Assembly: GCF_964340395.1 (NCBI RefSeq)
Contig: NC_135557.1
Coordinates: 17,769,730 to 17,833,729 of the forward strand
Length of the DNA stretch: 64,000 nucleotides
Origin: Glandiceps talaboti
Lineage: Eukaryota; Hemichordata; Enteropneusta; Spengelidae
Direction of reading: 5' to 3'
Position numbers and translations under genes: made by a program. The notes beneath the pieces were generated by a model. The model was not told the origin of the DNA. It worked only from the letters and a program-made list of their open reading frames with translations, and ran no database searches. Shown piece after piece: positions 1-16,204 of this stretch (positions are counted from its first letter, which is position 1; the number at the start of each line of letters is the position of its first letter).

Positions 1-93
<93 letters not shown>

Positions 94-195
94 ATGCATG
101 CATGCATGTATTATGTATGTATGTATGTATGTATGTATGTATGTATGTATGTATGTATGCATGTATTATGTATGAATGTATGTATGTATGTATGT
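1..195. repeat. Compound microsatellite (TA)n-(TG)n-(TATG)n
   Basis: About 59 bases of TA pass into about 30 of TG and then into TATG with a few GCATGC and TTATG interruptions. Each motif differs from the previous one by a small change, which suggests growth by slippage. The array starts before the window edge, so its true length is unknown. Confidence 0.97.
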
Positions 196-1002
196 CTCTG
201 TCTATATATATATTCATGTGTAGAACAGGAAGTTAAAGAACTATACATACACGCATGATAACTAAATACGGATAAAAGAGCAAATCGACATGTTCCCTAT
301 GTCATAACTAGTTGAAGTGATGTTTCGTTAATGTCATAGTTAGTAAAATAACTATATTTACAGCTGTTAGGGCTATAATTCATATCACGTTCTGGTTGCC
401 ATGTTTTCATCATAAAGGTTTACTCGATCATTTCAATGAACTGAGTTCGAAGTGATTAAGTGATTATGGCGCTACGTCAATGCGAACCCTGGTTTTGCCC
501 TATATCCGTTCTGACAGCAAGTGGTATATTGCATCTCACGCAATTGAAGGTGTAACTGAATAAATGCGATGTCATTAGGCATCATTATATGGAATATGAC
601 GCATGCTGTTGAGATCTTGAGCAGTGCATGAAAGAAAGCTGAATCTAATTTAAGTTGGCGAAAAGGTAATGGCATTGAGTTTAAGATTTAACCTGGCATT
701 CTTAATTGCCTTCAAAGGGCTGCTTTAATTAAATCAACTGTATATGGCGACATCTTTCTCGGCATGTTAAAATCTTTTGTTGCCATTACTTCTCAATCAA
801 TTAGTATGGCATAAAATCATGGTGAATCTGTTCACAAGTCTTTAAAAATAGTTTTCTATAAAAGTTACCCATTTTCTTGTCGTGCCTATTATGATTAAAT
901 TACCACGTTTTTCGAGCTGATTGTTAAATGTTGCGTTATGGAAATGAAGATGGTCTTACATTGAATACACGGCTTACTTAACTATGTCTCTCAAGCACAC
1001 AG
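196..1002. other. AT-rich unique sequence, nothing recognised
   Basis: No splice-bounded exon, RNA gene or repeat was recognised. The only open frames are short, and none shows a recognisable domain. Confidence 0.5.
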
Positions 1003-2164
<1,162 letters not shown>

Positions 2165-2234
2165 TGAGTCATTACTCGGAGTTTCACGCTTTCTCAGCGA
2201 TCATCAGGCGACTGATATATATATATATGGATGG

Positions 2235-2267
<33 letters not shown>

Positions 2268-2320
2268 TGTATGTATGTATGTATGTATGGATGGATGGAT
2301 GGATGTATGTAGGTAGGGAG
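2165..2320. repeat. Dispersed-repeat fragment followed by TA/TATG/GGAT array
   Basis: Bases 2167-2212 carry a block (ACTCGGAGTTTCACGC, then a GATCATCAG motif) that also occurs near 8706 and, inverted, near 39030. It runs straight into TA, TATG and GGAT repeats, so the microsatellite abuts the end of a dispersed element. Confidence 0.6.
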
Positions 2321-2613
2321 GTACCAATCTGACTATAATCTGATGTGTTGAAAGCGGCTAGATATCTCCATTTCCATTGTTTTGTGTCGTTTGCTTTGTT
2401 CCGGGTGATCGCCGCCATCCCCATCTGACCCTGTGTAACAGAAAATCTCGTTTGAGCCTCAAGGATCTTTAAAGGTTTCTTCACCCAATCAGCACGCTTC
2501 TTTCTAAATCGTTCGGTGAGACGGCACCGCCACCGACGGGTCGTGTCGCATGTCGTCAACCCAATCCTCCTTGTGTACGTTTGTTTTTTTGTTTGTTTTT
2601 TCAATTTCTCCAG

Positions 2614-2732
2614 TGTACGCAGTTGCCAACGTAATGCTCATGCTGATTGGCTACTCAACAAGATCAAAAGCGCGAGATGCAAACGAGATATTCTATTACA
2701 GAGGGTCAGATGTGGGAAGGCGGCAGTCATAA
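2614..2732 (+). CDS. Candidate terminal coding exon, product unknown
   Basis: A strong acceptor (T-rich tract, then CTCCAG ending at 2613) precedes an open frame that runs to a TAA at 2730-2732, about 38 residues. A polyadenylation-type AATAAA follows at 2766-2771. The peptide begins with a short hydrophobic stretch (VANVMLMLIGY) and ends in a basic, polar tail (YYRGSDVGRRQS), as a last transmembrane segment plus cytoplasmic end might. I do not recognise the family. No upstream exon was identified. The block 2400-2640 is also GC-richer than its surroundings. This could be a chance acceptor beside unrelated sequence, so the call is tentative. Confidence 0.25.
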
Positions 2733-2803
2733 GACAAACTACACAAAATCATGGAGATAGAGGTAAATAAAGACATCAGATTTTAATCGGATTGCAGAGA
2801 TAC

Positions 2804-2862
2804 TACGTATGTATGTATGTATGTATGTATGTATGTATGTATGTATGTATGTATGTATGTCT
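2804..2862. repeat. (TATG)n microsatellite
   Basis: About 14 uninterrupted TATG units that begin about 30 bp after the AATAAA described for the candidate exon at 2614. Confidence 0.95.
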
Positions 2863-2999
2863 GTCCGTAATGTAAAGCAAACGTATAACTTAGGACAATT
2901 CTTGAGACATGTAGGAAATTTAAGAATACTGTAAGGTGTTATTTGCAAAATATATACTTTTGGGGTTTTTGTTTTTGTTTTTTGTTTTTTCATTCTCCA

Positions 3000-3096
3000 C
3001 GATAAGTTTTCCTGTGTACAGTCATGTATATTTTCCTTGTTTTTTGTACGTTACTGATGAGCAGCAATGCTCAAGGTGAATAAATAATTGTAATTG
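3000..3096 (+). mobile_element. Possible 3' tail of a non-LTR retrotransposon
   Basis: The sequence ends TGAGCAGCAATGCTCA (a small hairpin), then AAGGTGAATAAATAATTG, and then a TATG array. A terminal hairpin, an AATAAA-type end and a following simple repeat are typical of LINE 3' ends. No reverse transcriptase coding sequence is visible, so this is a weak, context-based call. Confidence 0.3.
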
Positions 3097-3167
3097 TATG
3101 TATGTATGTATGTATGTATGTATGTATGTATGTATGTATGTATGTATGTATGTATGTATGTATGTAG
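3097..3167. repeat. (TATG)n microsatellite
   Basis: About 17 TATG units directly joined to the AATAAATAATTG end of the preceding block. It closes with a TAGG variant. Confidence 0.95.
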
Positions 3168-6100
3168 GGAGGTAGTAGGTATGCACATACATTGACACCT
3201 ATTTATATATGTATCATTACTTGTTACTCTATATAAGTAGATTGTAAGCTATATCTCTATAGTTTATTTTTATTTGATGTGTATAGACAACACTGACACT
3301 TGTATCATTTGCTTAAAACTTTAGAAGAGAGAAACCGTTATATGTAAAGGGCAATAGAAAACAGTTGTTTTAGATAAACATATAATCTAAATTCATCCTT
3401 ATGGATCTACTGATAATGATTGAGTACTATGTGAGAACCTGGGATTGAATCATTGGCCTTTATGGACATTTATCACGATAGTAACATTGATAACTAACAA
3501 GAATTTGAAATGCTGTTAGGGTGTGATGTGAATGTTGTGTCGTCCCTCTCACAAAATGAGAAAATGAGATCATTAAATGTCTCTCGTCTAAAAGCTTTTT
3601 AGTCTCTCAGGGATCACAACTTGGGCGAAAGGGTTATTTATCACTCAAATGGAACTTCAGGCGTTAGTTGTCGAGATAAGAGATACATTCTGCTGTTGCG
3701 TAAGATTCTAATCAGTCATCACCTCTATATTTATAGACTTGTGTCTGATTTACAAAAGAACGTTATTGACGTACACACTAAATGAAGTTGTCCCTAGAGC
3801 CATATTAATGATCAACTTACCAGGTGACATTTATTGTCTGTGTTCTCGTTATGGTGACAGAAGCAGTCTTTTATCAAACCCGGACTGTCAAATCCCACAT
3901 TTTATGATAAGAATTCATCGACTTCGTTAGCTGTAAAAAAAAAATGAGCAACCTTTATCTTTCGTTTGGTTCATTTCAATCATATCGTTCGTAGACTGTC
4001 CTGCATCGATAAAAAACGCCAACTATTCAAATAGAGAATTGGATTGACATTCGTTAACTTGATTTGTGATCGTTAAAGGTATACTAAATGAAGCAACATG
4101 TCTGGTAAATAGTGTTAATAAGTGGTGTTTTCACATTAAGACGCCCAAAGACTGCGTTCTGTTGCTGGTAATGTTTGCAACATACGTAGATGAAATATGG
4201 AAGTTGAGTGACATTTTAAACTTTTTTGACGAAGCACTGAATCGTAAACCCTATCAACACGATGAGTATGTCTGTAAACAGTTTTGATACATGTGTTGTT
4301 TTATGTTTTAGCCAGATTAACATTTCTTGAACACCCCGAGGCGAAGCGGCCAATCACCATCAGTATTTTATGTACACACAGATAAATTAAATTTAACAGT
4401 ACACGGAAAAGTTTTTGTCACTTAAAGCAATAGATAAACATTGATCCGGTTATCTTATCTATTTGATAATTGATCTAAATGTTTAAGAACAACAACTTTA
4501 ATTACGTGTGCCTGTGCAATATATATGTTAATACAAGCTACAAATCTTTCTTCATTAGTTGACACCATTGATGTTGGATAATCGAAAATGTACAAGTTAG
4601 CTAGGAAGGAAAACATATATTTTTTATATTTTTGCTAATATTTCAAGAATGCATTGAAGTAAATAGATTAAAAGCATGATAACACGTGGAGATTCCATAT
4701 GGGAGAGGTTTATCATGAACTGTGAATTCTCTTGCATAATGTCTGTTCCTACTCGTTTTTTCGCAAAGGTTACAGTCTCTTCTGAGTTGTTCTACGGTAG
4801 GCAAGTTTCTTCTGAGTTAACTTCCATAGGCATGTTCCCCGTAATTTCCGATCAGTATCAGGAATCTCAACAACGGCCACATACTGCATGTTTGCAATGA
4901 TTTAAAAGATATTAACCGGGATGTCTTTACAGATACGAACACACAACGTTTGTCAAGGACTTTCCATGTTTACTCAATCTTCGGATTTTATTTGAATTTA
5001 AATATTGCAACCTCACTATATATGACGTAGTACAAAACCGATCCAGCACATGTCATCTGGCATGTTAGCATTTATTTGTAGTGATGACGCTGGTTTAATT
5101 ACGCAATGTAAATAGTTTGTCTCGTCCGATAGATTGAAATTTGTTTATCTAACTCACCAGTCTCTTTATTTTTACATACAATGAAGTCGAATCTGTTTGT
5201 GTTGGAGTTAGTGTCATTATCTGATTACGTAATTGCATTACAGAATCTCCTTCTTTGAGTCGAAGAAAGGAATGTGAAGTAATACAACCCCCGCCGGTAC
5301 ACCAGAATCCAATGCGAACAAAGGTAGGTTACAGTTTAACGTAGTATATGCCTAAACATTACAATCTTTTGCTGTATACTATTATAAGAAAACTCGAACA
5401 CATTCTTAGATAAAGGCAAGAACAAAGAGGCCATAATGCAACGTTTTGAAATACTGAAATACAGCTCAAAATAATATAAAAACTAAAATATTGCAGAATC
5501 AAATATGATCACCATCGTGTTCACTCCGAGGAAAAATAAAGTATTGTTGGTCTCCTTGACAATAAGATGGTGCACCTTAAATTTCCTCTATTATATCAAA
5601 CTGAACTGCCGCAATATTTCATATGACAAATTTTGGAGAGATTCTAGGAATTTTGATTTTTCAGACAAAGTTGTCCCAAGGCACATTCTCTGTTAACACT
5701 AAAATGGTCGCCATATAGATTGTTCCCTCAAGGCGATTAAACATTTATGCAACCATCAGTTCAGACAGGTGTGACGGCGTGACGATATCGAGTCCACACT
5801 ATTAAAATAACTTTATTATTTCATAATATTAAATTTTACCTAGTTACTTTGTATATATACCATATTTGATGGAATTGTCCCGTTTCATTTCATCTCAAAT
5901 ACTATAGACTACCCGTCTTGGGTATGGGTATTAACGATCAATGTCAAAATCTCAAATTCTATTTTATTTTCATCTGCTGAGTTAAATTGCATATGACGTT
6001 TTTCTTGTTACACCCGCATAATTAATATTAAAGTGAAGCATTTACCGTGTATTTTCATTTCTTCTTCGTCCTTTTTTATAGAAATATTGTCATGGGATAC

Positions 6101-7136
6101 CACAAACATAACTCTGCACCTCGTTATAATAACTATAAAATATAAGTCTTGCATTAGGTGGCTATTATAGTTAATGGTTACGAGTTGAACATGTAATTGA
6201 ACCCATACTTAAAACTGTCATTAATGACGTAAAAAGCGTTGATGTTAATGTAATTTTGTCATATTAAAGAAAAATACGGCTTGAAAATAAGCTCTTTAAA
6301 TTCTTGCTTTTTACTTTGTTCAGAAAAGTTAATTTCAAAACATAAAATATGGGTCACTGTATCACATTTTTTAATAGACGTCAAAATGATATCAAATTTT
6401 GTCATTTTAGAATCCAATATGGCCGCTGGGTACTGTGTTCACTCTATAGACAAATGAAAGATTATCTATATCCTTGCAGGAACACAGTGTAACCTCACAT
6501 TTTATTTACACAAACATTTATTTAACATCTTGTATTAATTCACTAACTTCGATTACCAAGTAAATTGTCCATAATGCGCATTTTAATGTAAATGTTACCG
6601 TGATATAAAAAAGTGGGTTAGCTCCAAAATTCATTTGTCAAGTACTCAAGCAATCCTTAACGTATCTAAATACCTTTGGCATTTATTCAGTCTCCCATGT
6701 CTGAGGAAGTATTTGAAATGGTGTAGGCAAATATTGTTTGATATGTAGTAAGAGATTTACATTGTTTGCTTTGAATTGAAGGTCGCATGATTCATTCTGG
6801 AAGTTAACTCCAGTGTTAAGCCATCACCACGTAGTTCCTTCGTAGTGGTAGCTGTAACAGTCAGTGACGTCATGTTTATATTGGTAACAACATTAGATGT
6901 TTGCCCTAGTTTAAAAAAAAACCTATGTCCTACTCAACCACATGTGTTGCTTGACTGAATTCATTTAATTATTCAAATGTAGCAGTGTTATTATTGTTAG
7001 TAGTGTTATTATTGAAACTGACACCGCTTAAGATATTAAATTACCTTACCTGTATCATACGTGACTAGCATAATATGTGTTCCAGGTCAAAGGTGGGATG
7101 AGAAGCAATTTGGATGATTTATTGATGGAAACACAC
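3168..7136. other. 4 kb of AT-rich DNA without recognised features
   Basis: No open frame above about 75 codons, no recognisable domain, no long repeat. One TGACGTCA palindrome lies at 6865-6872. Short open frames at 4066 and 4676 (+) lack splice context and family resemblance. Confidence 0.5.
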
Positions 7137-7287
7137 ACAAAACAAACAAACAAACAAACAAACACAAGCGCGCACACACACACACACATACATACACACG
7201 CACGCGCGCACGCACGCACACACACACACACATACATACATACATACATACATACATACATACATACATACATACATACATACATAA
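7137..7287. repeat. Compound microsatellite (AAAC)n-(AC/CGCA)n-(TACA)n
   Basis: AAAC units pass into AC with CGCA interruptions and then into about 14 TACA units. Open frames on both strands are repeat translations. Confidence 0.97.
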
Positions 7288-7479
7288 AAGTGCAAAAGTA
7301 ACGAGTAGGACAATCCTGATAAATAGATTCAATGCTGACGTGTCAAGTCAATATTCTCAAAGGATAGCAAAGCAAGATGTATAGTAGGTCATCACTTGAT
7401 CATGACTGTATGTCTACATGTTATGGAATAGAACGTGGCATCGTAAGGTCTTAAAACGTTAAAATACGCGAGGAAAGAT

Positions 7480-7992
7480 CTAAAAGTCAGGGAATGATGT
7501 AAATAATCTATTAATTCCATGGGATTCCAGCGTTCCGAGATGGAAAATGATTTCCTCCTCTTTCAACCCCAATCGATCCTCATCACCAAAAACCTTACAA
7601 ATTTCTGAAGTAGACATATCTGATACACTAATGTAATGAAATACACTGAAACAGAATAGTTACGTTTCTTTTGTCTGGTTAGACGGAGATGCTCCACGAA
7701 ACGATCACCAAGACGACATACAGTCGAACATATATACTGACTGTTACTTCTGGCATGTAATACAATATGCTACGTTAGTACTGAGACAGGTAAATCTACT
7801 CGTAACATCATACTGTTCTTAGGGCCAAAAACATGATTAGTATTAATAATGAAACGACATGTACCACATCGAGTACGATCGCATGGAAATGAACCAGCAT
7901 TAACTTCCAATCCATGTTGTTCTGTATGGCCCACCATATCTCTAAGATCGGTATCAGGACGCCAAGCTGCTAAAGGTGTTTCAGCAGGATAA
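7480..7992 (-). pseudogene. Degraded C-terminus of a Penelope-like retroelement (RT linker plus GIY-YIG remnant)
   Basis: Reading the minus strand from 7990 downward gives a linker resembling the end of Penelope-like polyproteins: PLAAWRPDTDLRDMVGHTE, then SFPCDRTRCGTCRFI (near 7850-7890), where these elements carry a Cys-rich CxRxxCxTC motif. After a frame break the strand reads YCITCQ and then RLGDRFVEHLRLTR (7672-7715), matching the part of a GIY-YIG nuclease domain that follows its YIG motif. In a third frame it ends LGTLESHGINRLFTSF and a stop at 7480. The pieces are in family order but need at least two frameshifts, so the copy is dead. The reverse transcriptase part is absent: an ACGC microsatellite replaces it at 7993-8040. 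The family is recognised from memory of such proteins; a translated search would decide it. Confidence 0.72.
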
Positions 7993-7995
7993 ACA

Positions 7996-8039
<44 letters not shown>

Positions 8040-8040
8040 C
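7993..8040. repeat. (ACGC)n microsatellite
   Basis: About 12 perfect CGCA units, GC-rich compared with all other arrays in the window, placed exactly where the Penelope-like homology stops. Confidence 0.97.
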
Positions 8041-8335
8041 ATAGCGTATGTTTGAATATGAATATTTAGATAAAATATTTCTTTAATAGTTTTGTGGTTT
8101 TGGAATTCCATAAGTAGCAGTTGTATCGTGCACAGGGTTATTTTCCCTCCACTTAGTGTTTGTTTTCCTACGTAGCAAGGATTGTATTATACTAGTCTAT
8201 AACCTTTGAGCCTGGCACTTTAGACTAGTACATGTACTTGTAGCTATGTCTATTAAACTTAACAAAGTCAAGTTCAATTTATTAAGGTAGAATGTGCCCC
8301 AGGGATTAATTTAAAATCTCTCTATCTTTATCATA

Positions 8336-8627
8336 TAAGGCCTAAAAAATGTTTTGCTTCCTGTTACCCGAACCCCCACCTAGTCTTTAAACGCAAACCC
8401 TAAACTTTTTTTTACGTCTTCAAGAAAAAAAAATAAAATAGGAAAAATTGTGAAGTCTCGCAAGAAATAGTATATGCAAGAACTGACATTAACATAAAAA
8501 GACAATATAAATACTGTTTTTCCAATCTGTTATGGTTGTACATATGATGAGACGAAACCAATAACACGGAGAATATATGGAAAACAACAGAAAACATAAC
8601 CATCTGAACTAGACACTCACATATGAG

Positions 8628-8667
<40 letters not shown>

Positions 8668-8725
8668 TATATAGTTTTGGTAGTACTGGAACTCTTTCTT
8701 GGTTGTAACTCGGAGTTTCACGCAT

Positions 8726-8800
<75 letters not shown>

Positions 8801-8890
8801 AATATATTATATATAAATATAAAAATTGCCTATCCCACTAATTCTAAAATTCAGCATATTGGAACCACACAATTGCTTTTGTTAGGCGTA
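8336..8890 (+). mobile_element. Dispersed repeat family R1, copy A
   Basis: Starts AAGGCCTAAAAAATG and runs through a conserved core (for example GAAGTCTCGCAAGAAATAG, then CCAATAACAC) to an end with GTTAGGC near 8881. It aligns along its length with copies at 16723 and 24325. Two TA arrays (8629-8670 and 8731-8790) have expanded inside it after ACTCACATATGA. Between them sits a foreign block with TAGTTTTGGTAGTAC and GAGTTTCACGC. No coding capacity is evident, so this is probably a non-autonomous element with ends close to TTAGGCC/GGCCTAA. Confidence 0.7.
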
Positions 8891-11483
<2,593 letters not shown>

Positions 11484-11485
11484 TG

Positions 11486-11545
<60 letters not shown>

Positions 11546-11580
11546 TACAGACAGACATACAGACAGACAGACAGGCAAGA

Positions 11581-11662
<82 letters not shown>
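11484..11662. repeat. (GACA)n microsatellite, about 180 bp
   Basis: More than 40 GACA units with a few TACA and GGCAAGAA interruptions around 11545-11580. The 78-103 codon frames on both strands are repeat translations, not proteins. Confidence 0.97.
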
Positions 11663-11663
<1 letters not shown>

Positions 11664-12969
11664 TATATATTTTACAGAAGACTTCCGTTGTGTTCATTTC
11701 ATCTTATGGGTTAATATGTACATATCAATTGAATTAAATGTCAAAACAGTTTGAAAATTGAAAGAATAGCGGCCACATTTGTCGTAGATATCCACCACAT
11801 GTACAAAACCCCAGCAACTATATTACTCGAGACTGGTATGAGGAATGACTAGAAATTAACCCGGGTGAAATATAGAGGAAAGGACAATGCCCCTGTAGAC
11901 ATGAGCAGGGGTCATTTCTTCCCTGAAGACTTGAGAAATTTACCCATAAAGTTATTATATGTAAATTTACATCCATTTCGCGGTTGATATCGCCGAATAT
12001 TTCTTTTCATAAAATAAATGAGAAACAAGCATAAACAATAGCATAAACTCTTTAGGTTTCGTTTGTGCGATTGTCTTGTTCAACCAGTCAACATTTGATG
12101 GAAATTGAAATACAGCCTTTGCTAGATTTTGCTAGAGATTGTATCAAATAATTTAATATTTATATTACAAAAGAAAGCCATTTTCGATCGATGCATATAG
12201 ATTCATAGGGGAGATCAGTACGGATAACACTTCTATTTTACAATTGGCAGTATATTGAATAGCAAATTCCACATGAAAAAAAAACGAATCATCAACTGAA
12301 TCAGATAACAAATATTCCTCCTGTACAAGAAGCTCAGTAGTGATGTGAACTTATAGTATCCAGGTTAATCTGTTTTTAGTAATGTAAATTGGAATTCCAT
12401 GTGTTCTTACAATCATTACATCCCTCCGCGGGATAACATCTTTCTTCAAAACGTCTAGATCTTCTTTATGTATCACTTTGAAACGCAATACCTTTCTTTA
12501 GAATCTTGAAGATATTTTTCTGAAGGTTAATTCAATATTACCAACTGCAATATCAATGCATTTTGAGTTGATATTAGAACAGTTGATGGATGTTTACGGA
12601 TCGAGTGTCTGTATCGTAAAAAACAAGTTTCAAAGGCATGATTCTCTTTAATGACACTGTGATATTGCTACATCACACGGGTCTGAATAAGAATGCTACC
12701 CGGCTCTTAAAGAATGCAAATGTAATAACACTGTGTATAATCTAAATTATTAGAGTGTGTAGCAAGGCTGTCAATCAAATTCAAGTATGATCATATAAAG
12801 GTGTCTCATTGCTGTAGGTTTGCAAAACGTTTGTGACATTATACCATGGGAAGACTATAAGGTGACGTCGGCCTTACTTCTAATCCCCAAATTTATAGAG
12901 CGACGTTTCAGTATGACTAGCACACAATACAAAATATCTACAATGCTTATAAGAACTTTCGAACATGCG
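11663..12969. other. AT-rich unique sequence, no recognised feature
   Basis: No exon, RNA gene or long repeat could be supported here. Confidence 0.45.
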
Positions 12970-13013
12970 AACATATATATATAATACATTTATATATATT
13001 ATAGATATATATG

Positions 13014-13071
<58 letters not shown>
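12970..13071. repeat. TA-rich stretch then (TA)n-(TG)n microsatellite
   Basis: Broken TA runs lead into about 30 bases of TA followed by about 23 of TG, the same TA-to-TG junction seen at 59 and 39261. Confidence 0.9.
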
Positions 13072-13477
13072 ACTTTCGAAGTGACACTGCATACATACTT
13101 TTGCAAACCAAAATTATTTACGACTTTCAAGAGAGCAACCATGAATATGCTAAAACGCACTACTTAACATAAACGTGTTCAAGTCTTTTTTACCGCAATA
13201 CTTGATAAGTAAGGCAGAGGGGCCAACACGCATCGATACATTCTGGTGTCACAGTACTGGAAATTTAGAGTAGAGAATAATCGAGTTGTAAAAGATAATT
13301 GGCTGAAGGGTGATTTAGGAGGTAATGACAATAAGAGAAAATGTTAACCGGATAAATCTCACAACCTATCGTTACACTCTCACACATGACTTGTTACATA
13401 ACACAGAACACGAGTAATACACTGAGTTCCCAGTTTCCAGTGATTCCGAAATTGTTAGTTTACTGCATGTGTGTTAA

Positions 13478-13723
13478 ACTGTCGACAGTCGCTCGCGCTT
13501 TTTTTCTTCTACGTTTTACCTAAAACTAAAGTCGTTGCCTTGCTCCGATCCGGAGCAATACTACTATAATCGCATACTGATAGCGAAGGCCGAAAGCTCG
13601 GGCCTACGGCTCTCGCTATCAGGAGGCGATTATTGCTACGGATCGGAGCGCGCGAGGCAACGACTTTAGTTTTAGATACAACATAGCAAAAAAAAAAAGG
13701 CCACAAAAGACTGTCGACAGTCT
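13478..13723. mobile_element. Foldback (long-hairpin) MITE of about 246 bp
   Basis: Both ends carry ACTGTCGACAGTC (13478-13490 and 13710-13722), itself a palindrome. Inside, TAAAACTAAAGTCGTTGCCT (13521-13540) is matched exactly by its reverse complement at 13655-13674, and GCTCCGATCCG (13542-13552) by 13639-13649. Pairing continues imperfectly through AGCAAT, AATCGC and TGATAGCGA to a GC-rich centre near 13590. Nearly the whole element can fold into one hairpin. There is no coding capacity. It is much more GC-rich than its flanks. Confidence 0.85.
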
Positions 13724-15678
13724 ACATGGGTGTATGTAATGTAGTAAACTAGCCAGAATTGGCCTTATCAATAACTTGATTACAGTTAATTAAACGCCAG
13801 GTTGGGAAACTATTAAACTGTCATCAATAGAGAAACTCATTGCAAGTAGCTAAGTAGGTAGTTTTTGCAAATTATTAAAAAGCTGTGTACAGGCTTCAGA
13901 CATTCTAACTCTCGCCGCTTGGTTGAACTACTGAATTGCAAGAACTTTTTCAAAACAATATTATTCCCGCTGTGATTGAAGTCCAAGCATAACAACTTAC
14001 TCACGACTGTGTGATCTTACTGTAACACTAGCTTTTACCAAAAGAAAGATGAGACAGTGAAAATCGCTTGTATGGTTAATTGTGGTTAATTTTGGATATA
14101 ACCGACACTTTTATGAATTCAATATTTGGTATAATGATATCAACCGTGTCAATTTATAAAATCCTACACTATTCATCACTTTTTGTAGCCCAATTATTTC
14201 CCTTTGTAATTCAATACAAGATTTATTAACTTAGGTTTATAAATTTGATTTTCTTCCTGATATATTTGGATGTTCTGTTCATTTAGAACACCATTCTCCA
14301 AAACTAAACCAATAATGAAGAATGTAGAACATCTTTCAATACAGCTGTCATTATCTCTAAAGGCCTTGATTATTTGAAAAGAAAGTATATAATTAATTCA
14401 ACGTCCTTCTATGGTCACAAATGAAGTACTTGCTGCCAGAATACACACACAACTGGAAACATATGTCTGATTTTGTTTGTATTTCAAAGGTTTTTTGAAG
14501 GGTGATGGCCTATGAATAAGCTCCAAAATGTCAAATGACCGTAATAGAATTTTATCGCTGTATTTATAGAGTTGATTAATCCCATTTTCATTCCTGCATA
14601 TCCTGGTTGAAAGTAACTCATTATTTCAATAACTTTTCAGTTAAACTACCCCATGTAGGTATCTATGATAAAATACTCAATAAAATGAAATGCCGTCTGT
14701 GTTAATATAATATAATATAATATAAAGTACATAATAAACTATTCGATTTTGCATTGCATGGTATTAAATGCAGCGCATCGCTGGTTTCTATTAGCACACC
14801 GACCATAGATGTTAGGAACATAAAACGTTGCATTTTTCTTTTCTTTTCACACTTATCGGTATCCACATTCAATGTTTTGTATGGTTTTGTCTTTAGTTTC
14901 ATGTTCACTTATGCCTGATTTCAATGATATGACTCGATGATGTCAATGCTACTAGTATGAGACACGGAACGTCTTTGTTGAACACTAAAAGGGCAGAGTT
15001 AACAAGGGTACATATACTTACTTTATAAGTGAACAGCCACAGATTGTAAACGTGGGTTTATGTTTAATTTAAAGCTAACATCTAAGTCAGGAATATATTG
15101 TGTTGGTGACCTTTGTAGACCCAACCTTTAAGTTAAGACTGCTATAAAACAGTGTTTCAAACCTGTTTGGGCTCTCATCAGAAATGTTTTGTTGTAAGAC
15201 GAAACCATCATCATTACAAAACCTCTTGATTTCAAATGCACTGAATAAACACCAACATCTTCGTAACCAAGTCGTACTTGGTATACACGACCACCTCTGC
15301 TACTCCGCCCTATGTGTCGAGAATGTTTACTTTTTCTTTGAACTCAAGGGACTCACTTGCAGACTGCAATGCGTTATATATAAGCCTAATGTGGCAAAAG
15401 AATCCATCTCGTTCCTCACCTATTCCTGTGTCATCTGAATTCAATACTAAGATGGGTTAGTGAAAGATTGACTTGATGGATGGTTTCATAGATAACTGGG
15501 TTCATTAAGTGATGGATGAGTAAATATGAGAGAGTGCAAATAAGGTGTTGATTTGTTGATGGTTTGGTTTGATCATTGGGTGGTATAAGGCAGGATTAAT
15601 TGGTAGGTGGGTAAATGAATGAAGTACGGCGTTGTGTGGGGTGAAGAGGTTAATATTTTATTCCTTCGAATACCTTAG
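13724..15678. other. AT-rich unique sequence with a short (TAATA)n run
   Basis: A five-unit TAATA/ATATA pentamer run lies at 14703-14724. Plus-strand frames at 15184-15460 and a minus-strand frame at 14702-14908 are unrecognised. The stretch 15440-15640 is rich in loose TGGATGG/TTGATGG words, a decayed simple repeat. Confidence 0.45.
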
Positions 15679-15767
15679 ATGTATGTATGTATGTATGTAT
15701 GTATGTATGTATGTATGTATGTATGTATGTATGTATGTATGCATGCATGCACTTACGCACGTACGTC

Positions 15768-15803
<36 letters not shown>

Positions 15804-16142
15804 TGTATGTATGTATGTATGTATGTATGTATGTATGTATGTATGTATGTATGTATGTATGTATGTATGCATGCACTTACGCACGTACGTCTATATTTAT
15901 GTATGTATGTATGTATGTATGTATGTATGTATGTATGTATGTATGTATGTATGTATGTATGTATGTTGTATGTATGTATGTATGTATGTATGTATGTATG
16001 TATGTATGTATGTATGTATGTATGCATGCATGTATGCATGTATGTATGTATGTATGTATGTATGTATGTATGTATGTATGTATGTATGTATGTATGTATG
16101 TATGTATGTATGTATGCATGCATGCACTTACGCACGTACGTC

Positions 16143-16174
<32 letters not shown>

Positions 16175-16204
16175 TGTATGTATGTATGTATGTATGTATG
16201 TTTG
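15679..16204. repeat. Long (TATG)n array with a recurring internal module
   Basis: About 525 bases of TATG are broken three times by the same module, GCATGCACTTACGCACGTAC followed by GTCTATAT (15741-15773, 15869-15896, 16116-16147), and by minor variants (TTGTATG at 15964, GCATGCATGTATGCATG at 16023). The repeated module shows that whole blocks of the array were duplicated, not only 4-bp units. The 72-205 codon frames over it are artefacts. Confidence 0.97.
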
